Positions 1 to 10,154 of a stretch of DNA of 64,000 nt are shown here, piece by piece. Positions within the stretch are counted from its first letter, which is position 1. Each line of letters starts with the position of its first letter. Location: positions 5,270,001 to 5,334,000 of the forward strand of contig NC_039510.1 in the NCBI RefSeq assembly GCF_003672135.1, given 5' to 3'. Source of the DNA: Ooceraea biroi. Its lineage: Eukaryota > Arthropoda > Insecta > Hymenoptera > Formicidae. Made by a program: the position numbers and the translations under genes. The notes beneath the pieces were generated by a model. It was given only the letters and a program-made list of their open reading frames with translations, was not told where the DNA came from and ran no database searches.

Positions 1-2055
1 GCGACGATTGCGTTCCGTTGTGAAAGCATATGACAGTTTGTTCCCCCAAACAATGTGTGAATCACCATTTGAATCGCTATAATATAATAAAAGTGATTGT
101 CATTAATTGAAATAATAAGAAAAATTCTAGCCTGAGACCAATCGTCGATCCACTTTTTCCGAAGAAAATCGCCAAGATTGCAAAAGAAAGTCAAACACGC
201 TTCCGCACATGAATTCAGAACATTCCGCAATCTTCCTTGCGTGTAGCAAAGCCTGCGGCTGTAAAGTGGCGCTTTTCTTCTCGAAACGGCGTATTCGTTC
301 TTTTTCCAGTCACCACCTCGTTTTTGACTCATCGAAACAGGTATCCCTGCGTATGCTGCTAGGACATGGTGTGTCGCCGCGAAGCTGTGCCGAGAAATGG
401 TGACGCGCATGCGGCGCAGTTGCGCGCACGAGGTCGGGACGACGGAGGCCCGGCGAGCTATCTGCAAGCGCATTAAGCGAGCAGGATGTCGGCTCGTTAT
501 AAATGGCGTTGCATTCTTGAAATTAATCGGCGGGCGGGGAACGGCAAGTACCGGACCCTTGTACCCGGGAGCCGACTCGGGGGAAAGAAAAACGGAGGCT
601 CCGTGACACTTTTCATTATGTTTTCGTGGGTCCCTACGTAAGACGGTAGCGGGTCCCGGACCCGGAGATTGACATTAAGATTGCCGCTCGGCGTTTAACC
701 GGATAGCTGTATCCCTGCACGGGATGGGGGCCAGGTGAACGTTGCGTGCGTTCAGGGTCGCAGAATATACATTGGTACCCGGACAGAAATCCCGACGCTG
801 TAAATATCCCGCACCGAACAAGTAAGCTACGGACGTAGATACGTATCGCGTTTACGAATTTCGCCGTTGATCGGCACCAGTTGTTAAATGATCGTTCGGC
901 GAACCACGGTTGACGGGCGAATCGGATCCTCCGCGACAAGGCTCGTCGATTGCCAAGACGAAAAGGACAAAGTCGTTTTCAGTTTCTCGTTGTCTCGCAG
1001 TCTCGTTTATTACGAGCTTCGATGGTTTCCCGTAAACCACTGAGTTTATCGTGCTCAACTTATCGGCGAATCACTCGCAAACGTAATTGGCTTGATTCGC
1101 GAGTGTTCGCTTCCTGTTGCTTGCCGGTCGAGGATCATCGAGACACTCGAGACACTGTGCTGCCCGCGTCGAGAATGGTACCCTTTCTAATTTCCCTGAA
1201 TGCATCGCTTCTGAATTTAAAAAAAATTGGGGTAACTCGCAGAATTTTCGTTCTCGATTGACACACGGAGAGACGCTCGACTTCCTCCTTGAATCCCGTC
1301 GATTCAATCCCGCGGAGAGAATCAGTGAGTGGATCAGCGGCGGCTTTCAAACGGAGATCCGTATTAAGATTAAAAGAGTCCGGGCTTGTAATCGATGCGG
1401 ATGGCGCGTCACGTGGCGTTTCCGTCGGCGCGTACTTGCACAAACAGTTAATAAAATCGACGAGAGCGAGAGGAGGCGGGATGCTCGCGGCGGCCTTGTT
1501 GTATCGGTAAACATCGCTGATAAATGGGAATGAGTCCGCTAAATCGATTGGGACCGAATCAAGCGAGGTCGTCCTAAATGGAGACGCCGCCTGCTCGCGA
1601 GTGCAACAACGCGACAAAAAAGCGGTCCGGCTTCCGTGATACTTTTGCATTACGTTACATGCGCCTTCGTGTGGCGGCAGCGCGTAAAAGTGGTAGCGAT
1701 CCGGTCGGGATTCAGCTAGATCGATATCAAAATCGCCGCCAGGCATTAATAAAGCATACTCTTATAATAAAGCAGCGTCTCTGAGTGAAAAATAATATCT
1801 CAACGCTCTTGAGCTCGTCTCAAAAATTGCATTGCTATATATTTGTTAAATTAATTGCACGATCGATTTCGATTAAATTGCACGATTCGCCATCATGCGG
1901 AAAAATGATACTTTTACGAAGAGACGGAGGAAACGTCCGAGGACCACCGATGGAGGGAAATTTGAGTTGGCCGTGCATCGTCGTGGGTGTCAGCGACTTT
2001 TACGTGGCCACGACCAAAGCATCGAATTTTTATGCTCTCACGTGTTCCGTCCCTC

Positions 2056-2064
2056 TATAAATAG
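2056..2064 (+). promoter_or_regulatory. Orphan TATA-box-like site
   Basis: TATAAATAG sits in a GC-richer setting and resembles the boxes in front of the CPR genes. No tiny first exon with a good GT donor follows within 200 bp, and no R&R exon occurs before 10 kb, so this is probably a chance match. Confidence 0.15.
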
Positions 2065-2665
2065 TTTGGCGGCGCTCGTCGCTCGGACAAGAATATCGGG
2101 GGTGGCTGATCGGGCCAAGTGTCGATAAACCTTCCTCCACTCGTCTGATCCTTTTAATGCCCATGATCAGGTCCAGGGAGACGAGGCTCCGGTTCTAACA
2201 TATACGCGCGTTGCCCCTTATAACGAAAATAGAATCTGGCGAATAAAAAGGCTCACGCTGGAATTTCGCGGAATTCCGACGTTCCGGCATTCCGATCAAG
2301 GCCCTTGGGACCCGGGGCCCTGGGTCGTTTCCACGCGGCCGTCCGTTCCCCGATCTTGCGTGGAGGCGCGGCGACGATACTGAATACGTAACGTTTGCAT
2401 TTTTTCTCTACGTTATACAAACCAGACAATCACGAAAATCAGCAATGAAGACCTTATCTTTCTATTTATTTTTTATTTTCTATTTTCTATTTTCAATAAA
2501 AAATAAGAAATATGCAATGAAGAAATTAATCCTTCTATGCAAAGAACGATGTAATAAAGTATAATAAGGCGTAATACAAAGGTAGTTATCGCGACGACAT
2601 ACATCTACCGCTATACCGCTGTCATATCGATCATTACGGCTGAGACTCACAAAGAATCTCGAGAC

Positions 2666-2713
2666 TTCAGACAATATTATGTCCATAAATTCAGACAATA
2701 TTATGTCCATAAG
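2666..2713. repeat. Two-copy 24-bp tandem duplication
   Basis: Two adjacent near-identical copies share the core CAGACAATATTATGTCCATA. They are followed directly by a second small duplication of a GTAAATATGCATT-like unit. This is slippage-type local duplication with no coding potential. Confidence 0.7.
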
Positions 2714-5322
2714 TAAATATGCATTCGTAAATATGCATTTGTACGAGTCCCTCATGCTTTGGCGAAGATTAACGATGCCATGTTTATGTTGTATGGGGAA
2801 TCATAAATCTCCATACGTTCGAATGACGGATATCTTTTACGCAAATTCCGGCAGCTCGATTAATTATACAGTTATTCGATCGTGAGCTCGTTCTACCTGT
2901 CGACGACCATCCATCAGTCTCAATATTACGTTCATTATTTTCTTGTATTATGTTGCGCCTCCGCGCGTGTTCACTCGTTAAGAGGGATTGATGGATCTCT
3001 TTGAGCAATTCGTCGTGTGACATGCAATTCAGCGAACATTCCGCATATCATTTTCTGCAGATGTATGCATTGAGATGACAATTACTAAAAATCCTGACTT
3101 TCTAAAAGAATGTTTTTATTATATCGTAGGTACTTTTAATACACCGCATTCTTAAAGCACTACTTGATAATCTGAAACACTTTTGATTTATACCTGATAT
3201 TTTTCCTCGCTATCCGCCAGAATGAATAATCGTATCTTTTGCTTTAAAGTATACTGTCGCAAAAGTGCTTCCACACAACAAGCACTAAAAATTCCTGATA
3301 CTCATAAATACATGATAAAACGTACGCTTTAGTCCTTTCGAGGCGCAGGCCGCTTTGACTTACCACGATTTATCGTTCTCCATACGTCCGGCTGTGTCCA
3401 TACGCCGTTTCAAGCCAAGCGCCTTAAACAAACTCGCCGCCGATTATACCGATCTGCGAGACTGATTCGCGCAATTATCGCGATCGCGATCGCGATGCGA
3501 GTCCCCGCACCCCGCCGCGGGACGTCAGGCTGCTTTTCTGATCTTTACGCTCCTCGCGCGCGGATTAACATGTCACGAGGCGCGACATCGAGGGATGTCG
3601 AGCGTTTTCTGCCGGTCCAGTTTTCTGTTTGCCTCGCGCCGATGCTGTTCCGCATAATTCGGATCGTCCGTGATCCGCGTGCGCGGATCTGCATTTTTCG
3701 CAAGGCCAACCGGTGCTCTCTTTTCTTACGTCCCGACACGACCTCAGCAGCGGGTCGGATTTCTCTCGGCCGGGCGATTTTTCAACGGTGCCGGAGGAAC
3801 CCGTGCTCGATCGGTGCGCGCGATTTGCATAATGCTGCTCCCCGGGACGGTTTGGCAACGGTTCGCCGTCCCATTTTCGCGCTCTTCGCACCCGTCGCGA
3901 CCCGAATGTGTGATAGCAAAGCATCGTGTACGCGGGATGACCCGTCGTTACCACGTTAACCGGACAACACGTTGTCCGACGAAACCGAGGCTAGGCTTCT
4001 TGCTCAAGTTTATCTTCACCGAGGGATCTCCTCGTGTCCCGAAATCTCGATAAATTACCGAATCGAGCTGTGGCACTGAGGCCACTGAGTCGCGAGAATA
4101 ATTCTGTTTTTTTTCTTTTGGTCGTTTATGTGCACGCGCGCACACACACACACATATATACTGGAGGATAACGTGAGTGTCGTGACGTTTAATTCAGACG
4201 CGTTTACACCCGTACGATTAATAATGTCCGCCGAGTGCGATCGCTCACGCTCGCGCGCGAATTACGCCCGAGCCGGCTTATCGACGTCGTTAATCTCGGC
4301 CGATCGCCGGTGATCGTGTCATTATCTATTCCGCGGACAACGTCTTTACCGCGTTCATTACGCGCGCTGCACCGTAAACGACGCTAGATGTTTGTCTTCG
4401 ACGCATAATAATACATATCACTGCAAAGGACGTACCAAATGAGAGCTAATTGGACGAGGGCTGGATTTACGTGGCGCGATCGGCAGGGGACAAGCTCGGC
4501 GCGCGAGTGCAACGGCGGAAAAGGATCGCGCGAGCGTTTAACGAGCTATCTACGCGACGCTGCGCGCGGTACACGCAACACGAGGCCCGTTTACATCCGA
4601 GCGAATTAAGAACGGCGCGTCGGCGGATTGCCTTGATTTCTCGTTTACGAGTGATGGATGAGGAATTCGCAAAACGAAACCCACACGTATCCAATGTCAG
4701 CCGGACAATATCGCGAGTTAGCCGTCCGGCGTTTAAGATTCCTCGCGAATCACGCGCGCCCGTATCGCTCCTCTTTATTGCGGTCTTTATTGCCGGGTGC
4801 GAGTGACATCGCATGGATCGATTAAAATCTCGTCGGACAATTTGTTTTGTGGCCTAAGATGCTGGATAAAGTGCGACGCAATTAAATTAACCGGCGGTTT
4901 CGTCGCGCGTCCATGCGACGATAATAACGTATCTCCGTTAATTTGACGAAGGTGATGCCTACCGGCGTGGCAGTAGCAGCAGCCGCGTTCCCGCAACGAG
5001 CAGGAGCATCCTTAAAGGCGCGATCGCAAAGCAGATCGACAGATAAAGCGTAATGTGAAAATAGAATAGCCTCCGAACGCGACGGCGACGATCACCCGCG
5101 GAGAAAACGGCCGTCACACGGAGAGCGGTAGCGCGCCGCGATATTAATCGTTACAAAAAATTCCAACAATAAAATCCGAATGTATTTTACAATTTTACTG
5201 ATCCCGTATCGTGCCATGCGTTTCACGCGTAATGCGGCGTCGAATGTATTCGAGTCCCGCGTACAATGTGAATTCAACCACTTTACCGCATTCGAGGAAG
5301 ATGGGGAAACCATATAGGAAGA

Positions 5323-5454
5323 GTCAATTGCGCACGTTACTAGGCCAGTTATTTACTAAGAATTAAATAACTGTATGTTACGCTTGATAAGGACCTGAAC
5401 TAAGGTCGAAACGTCGTGTATCTAATAAAGAACTGGCCAGTTGTGTCGATTGAC
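5323..5454. mobile_element. Small inverted-repeat element around a hammerhead-like motif
   Basis: The segment starts GTCAATTGCGCAC and ends GTGTCGATTGAC. Its first and last 33 or so bases can be aligned as imperfect inverted repeats, including GGCCAGTT near both ends. A perfect hairpin (CAGTTATTT / AAATAACTG with a 10-nt loop) lies at 5346-5373, just before the ribozyme-like motif. No coding capacity and no clear target-site duplication were seen. A decayed non-autonomous element is an inference. Confidence 0.4.
5379..5420 (+). ncRNA. Possible degenerate type I hammerhead ribozyme
   Basis: In order, I see stem I strand TACGC, core TTGATAA, a spacer G, stem II GACC/GGTC around an 8-nt loop, GAAAC, GTC, and the returning stem I strand GTGTA, which pairs with TACGC including one G-T wobble. 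The hammerhead core is CTGATGA..GAAA..GTC. Here the first box differs at two positions, both transitions, so cleavage activity is doubtful. Stem III is reduced to ACGT, as in minimal hammerheads of Penelope-like and retrozyme elements, which are thought to work as dimers. Confidence 0.35.
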
Positions 5455-5518
5455 AAGAGATTTTTATTTAGTACTGTTCCTGGCGAATCTAACGATTTAT
5501 TTAGAATAAAAAATAATT

Positions 5519-5937
5519 ATATCAACAGCTCAGAACTACCCGGATAAAGAAAAACTTTCTACGGGCTAGAACTTTTTCATTTCCGAGTTTACGGTATTTT
5601 CAATAGCAGAGAATTCTAGGCAATATAAAAAATATAGATATCAACAACTCAGAACTTCTCGGAAAAGAAAAAATTTCTACGGGCTAAAACTTTCATTTCT
5701 GAGTTTACGGTATTTTCAATAGCAGAGAACTCTAGGCAATATAATAAATAATGATATCATCAACTCAGAACTTCTCGGAAAAGAAAAAATTTCTACGGGC
5801 TAGAACTTTTTCATTTCTGAGTTTACGGTATTTTCAATAGCAGAGAACTCTAGGCAATATAAAAAATAATGATATCATCAACTCAGAACTGCTCGGAAAA
5901 AGAAAACAATTTTAATGGCTAGAACTTTTTCATTCAG
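5519..5937. repeat. Minisatellite, about 118-bp unit, locus 1
   Basis: About 3.5 copies of a 116-119-bp unit run head to tail, with unit starts at about 5522, 5641, 5757 and 5875. Each unit holds TCAACAACTCAGAACTTCTC, then AAAATTTCTACGGGCTAGAA, then GAGTTTACGGTATTTTCAAT, then GCAGAGAACTCTAGGCAATA. The last copy breaks off after about 60 bp. The same unit recurs at 15819-16226 in the same orientation. Copies are highly similar, so the array is recent or homogenised. Confidence 0.85.
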
Positions 5938-8900
5938 TCCAATGTGCACGTTGCGCAGCAAATTCATGAAGATTCACGTCTCCGCTTTTCTCGCTCTGCA
6001 CATTCGAGACTCCTTTTAACGATCGGTAGTGACGTTGCTCGTTTCGGGTGGCCCACGATCATTAATGACACGCTCATATGCGTCCGCGGACCGTCGATAG
6101 TCATCCGTGACATTTCGATCTCGCAGGTGCAACTTAATCACAAACGAAATACCGCACGGGCGAACGATGATTGGCTGCCGATGATGATGTATCAGGATGA
6201 AACAATTTGAACAAGAACTCCGAACCGGTCGCTAGGAAGCCGCGCGACCACCCGTCAATACCGTGATTCATCCTTGATTCGAACGCCCGGACCGACAGTA
6301 ATTGTAGCTCCGGTTGTCATTATCATCCATGCCATGTTGGAACCTTGAAGATAGCCCCTTTCGACAGTCGGAAATTTTCGTTATTTACGTTCGCGCCATT
6401 GTAAATTATATCGGCGATATCGTGTGGTGCGGCGACCACCTGAGGAACCTGACTGCCACAGATGGCCGTCGATGATACAGGAATAAATGGCACTTGACTC
6501 GTTACCGGGGAATCATGCAACTGGTGCGCGACCACAATGTTAATCGACTCGACTGTTAATTATGAGCACCGTTGTGCGCACTGCTATGTCCTCGTGATCG
6601 AAACTGTCGGGGTATAATTGGATCCGAGGATGTTCATCTCAACGCCTGCAAAAACATCTTGGCGTACTGGTAGCTCATTCTCTAAGTTGCTTCAACGACA
6701 ATCTCGTTACTGTTACATGAGTCGTAATGCACAATGTACTTGATAAGTTGAAGTAAATTGTAGCGAGACCGTTCGTATTCAGCATGAGTATTAGGAATAA
6801 TGACAACGTACAAAAGGCATATAAAGAGGACAGTAAAGCTGAAAATCTTGCTGCGAGAAAAGAATACAATAAAAATGTGATATCATCATTCTACGTCACG
6901 TTTGAAGAATGCAACAATAAGAACTTTCCGTAGGCTTGAAGTTTACGGAAACTTTTTCACAATTCCTTGCAACAAAATCGAATTTTAATGTGGTTCACCA
7001 TCGTTGCTTTTTCAACGTGACAAAATTCTTGACGGACTGAAAGCTTCTTTTATTTTAATCAAAGATATATCAACGAGGAAGTTTTAGTGATTCAGTAGGA
7101 ACATTTTGATGATTTTCGTGGACTTAGATTCTTCCAGGTGACTTTAGATCGCGTGATAAGGAAGTTGAGAGATTAAGTGTCGATAGCATTGCTTAATTTT
7201 TCGGGTCAGAATCTTCTCGTGACATTTATCATTTTCCTTCGAGAAAATATAGAAGGAACTGAGCACTTCAGAGAGCCTACCGATTGATTGCCTCACGCAG
7301 CAAAGCCGAGATGAAAGTCTGAGCTTGGGCGTTCTTTCTACATGCACTTGAAGAGATCACAGTGTCGGTACCTTACGGTCTGATGGAGAACCTCCTACTC
7401 AAAATTATTCTGTTTGTTATTAATAAAATATATTACTATTAACATATATAAATACGTTATTTAATCATCATTATGTGTTAAATATTTTTTTCTTTTTTAT
7501 TAATAAAATGTATTAATAAATTTCTTTTCTTAAATGTACTTTTTATTCTTATTATAATAATATTATACGTTAATGTACATGTTTAAATGTTACTTTGTTC
7601 ACAAATAAAACATTACTATGATTGTCATTCGACAAGTTATTGTCGCGGAAATCTGATATCGATTCTTACGTAATATTCTCATATCCATGTATAATATTTC
7701 CGAGTTGGTCTATCAATAATGCACGAGGTTGAGTTAGCCGCGAACCCGACGAAGAAAATCCAATTCATTCCCGAAAAGGATTATAGCAATTTAGAATTGG
7801 TTTGCTACACGCGATAACGATCAGATCTACACGATCCAACGATCTGACTCGTCGCTCGTGCATCGCTTGGGCGTGTATCTGGCGCAAGACACTACCGTGT
7901 CTTTTGATACGCATTACGACATACGCATTACAACTGCGTTGCATAAAGATAACAAGTGTGACATGCAATCAATGGGACAGGCAAATAAGCTCTCTAGTTA
8001 CGGTTGTCATTCAATTGCGAAGGAATCCCGTCCGCTTTGTTTGTCATTGCTCAAATTCCGGGCCGCTGTTCCTCACTCACTTTCACCGTATCATTCTGTC
8101 ATTTGCAGATAAATTTCTATTTTACATTGATCTGCTTGATCAGTTACTTTCATGTTTTCATTGAACACACGAGTGTAAAGAGGATATAGACAAATCGCGA
8201 TAAAAGACTAATCAGAAAGAGAAATTTAAGTAAAATGAAATTAAACATTTGAGCAGTATGAAATAGGTGATGTGCACGAAATGTAAAAAATAAAAATGAA
8301 ATAGATATTCGTGAAACTTCGCTCGAGATTAAATTGTCAATCATTTGGCAGTTCACTGTCATCATATGCAAAGCATGGCGATTGCATGATTAAAGACAAG
8401 AAATAATTAGCGGCGTGATCGTTAGCGCGCTATCGATATACAAACTACTATTTCTCGCCACTACGATTTTTATAACGCCGTACGATTCTCACGAGCGAAG
8501 CCACGCTCGCAGCAAGACGGAAAAAGCAGTAGGCTTCACTATGTTGCGCCGTGATATTCCGCGTCGCCCTTATTACCGGCTAGGCTAAATGTCAAGAAGT
8601 TCTCTTATGATCGGGAAAGTTCTGGGTTAACCCGCCGATTCGTATAATTACGTAAACAACACTCGTACGATTTGCGTATCGCAAAATGTGAAATCGCTTG
8701 CACGGTGCTTGCGCGTTGTCTCGTTTTCCGATTCCGCAATATTGCGGAAAAGCCACCCGGGCTCAGTGTGCTCACTCGTCAATAAGTCTGTAGGAAATGC
8801 AAGAAGCGATCGATGTACTGCAAACAATTCGACGTCGTAACAGAGATAAACGAGAATAAACACGAATAACGCACGATCTGAACAAATATATCGTAGCAGA

Positions 8901-9865
8901 ATCTTTTTGTTAATTCGATTAAAATTAATCGGTTTTTAATATTAACGTCTGATGTCCGAATCGGTGAAATATTAATTAAAGAAAGTGCTGAAAAGAACAA
9001 TTGGAATAATTGAAATACTTAACTACCTGCATCGATAGAGAGAAAGAAAGATGAAGAGAGAGAGAGAATATCCAGCATTGAAATCACCGGCATTGAAATC
9101 TCTGGCATTGAAGTTTCTGACAAATAATCTGTCCCGTGTAAACGCAGCCGTCCTCGAAATTATTTTGAAACGAATATGCCAGAGGCGTATATTAACTTGC
9201 GCTGCGCGAAATTATGCTTATCAAAATCAAGGGCGGTTTTTAATATGTGGTCAAGGGTATGCCACCGGTTAACACCATGTCAGGCTTTGCGTGCTCGCCA
9301 GTCACTCGAGTAACGGAACGTGGTGGAATTACTTATCGTCAATCGTAATATGCATTCTATGAGATTACATATAATTTCCTCGAGCTGAGAAATAATAATA
9401 CAAAATTATTACAATGTAATACGTGTCCCCATCATCCGACTTAATAATTATTATTAGCATTAACGACTACAACACGTACATGCCGAACTTCGACGTGAAA
9501 TATTACAATAAAATATTTTTTATCCATACTTGGAAACTTGGAAACCAGAAAAATTTAAGTTAATGGCACACGAAACGCAGACAGGCGAAACGATAAGGAA
9601 AGATCTCGGAGAAATCGCGAAGAACAGATACTGATAATCATGACCGTAATGATAGTGACAACGATAACGAAGGGATATCCCTGCAGCTGTAGGTATTCGA
9701 GAATTCAAAGGAGAGAGCGAGAGCTAACTTTTGCCCTGTCTCACATAATTTCCGCGGTAGACGTCGTGAGAAAAGCACCTGCGTCTGCCATGACAGTATT
9801 ACAATAGATCGATTATGATCATCGTCATTCGCTACCGGTATTCACGCGTTATGCAGCGCTTTGTC
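5938..9865. other. Intergenic region, no supported gene
   Basis: No recognisable coding exon or transposon end was found. The stretch from about 7390 to 7620 is very AT-rich. At 9074-9120 there are three imperfect copies of a 15-16-bp GGCATTGAAATC unit preceded by a GA-rich run (9039-9069). The short open frames here have no family signature. Confidence 0.5.
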
Positions 9866-9934
9866 GAGCTCTACGAGCGGGATATTGCGGCGCATTGCTG
9901 AGCTCCACGAGTGGGATATAGATGTGGCGTTGCT
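9866..9934. repeat. Imperfect 34/35-bp tandem duplication upstream of CPR-1
   Basis: GAGCTCTACGAGCGGGATAT at 9866 is followed by GAGCTCCACGAGTGGGATAT at 9900, and both halves end in TTGCT. The pair lies about 150-220 bp upstream of the CPR-1 TATA box, where insect proximal enhancers often lie. A regulatory role is inference only. Confidence 0.6.
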
Positions 9935-10082
9935 GTGAATGAAGATCATGCAAGAGCACGAGAGATGCAATGGAGAATTTTCAGTCTCTTTGTATGGCAA
10001 ATCCACCGAGTACCTAGATCGCTGTTGAGGCTGAGGTGGAGGTCGGGCCCATGGGCGGACCCCGCCGCTCCCGAAGGGAGCC

Positions 10083-10090
10083 TATATAAG
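10083..10090 (+). promoter_or_regulatory. TATA box of CPR-1
   Basis: TATATAAG is placed 72 bp before the inferred start codon, predicting transcription from around 10113-10120. It lies just after a GC-rich stretch and just before the small first exon, the layout typical of cuticular protein genes. Confidence 0.7.
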
Positions 10091-10154
10091 TAGACTCGCT
10101 TGGCGTATAGCGCGATTCTACACACAATCACTTCTGCCTCATCAACAACCAGAC

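Larger units (their letters stand above)
1..5322. other. Intergenic region, no supported gene
   Basis: Open frames occur throughout, but they overlap on both strands, show no recognisable domain and look like chance frames in CpG-rich DNA. The longest is a 203-codon minus-strand frame at 1135-1746 with no hallmark. Small structures seen are a 24-bp direct duplication at 2666-2713 (core CAGACAATATTATGTCCATA), a TATAAATAG box at 2056-2064 with no gene behind it, and a short CA/TA run near 4141-4160. No transposon termini were recognised before 5323. Confidence 0.5.

Noticed and set aside
1135..1746. 203-codon minus-strand open frame
   Set aside because: No signal peptide, domain or splice context is visible. 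Other long frames overlap it on the opposite strand, as expected in GC-rich non-coding DNA.
5519..5937. Regular repeats considered as a CRISPR-like array
   Set aside because: The whole 118-bp unit repeats without variable spacers, and the genome is animal. It is a minisatellite.
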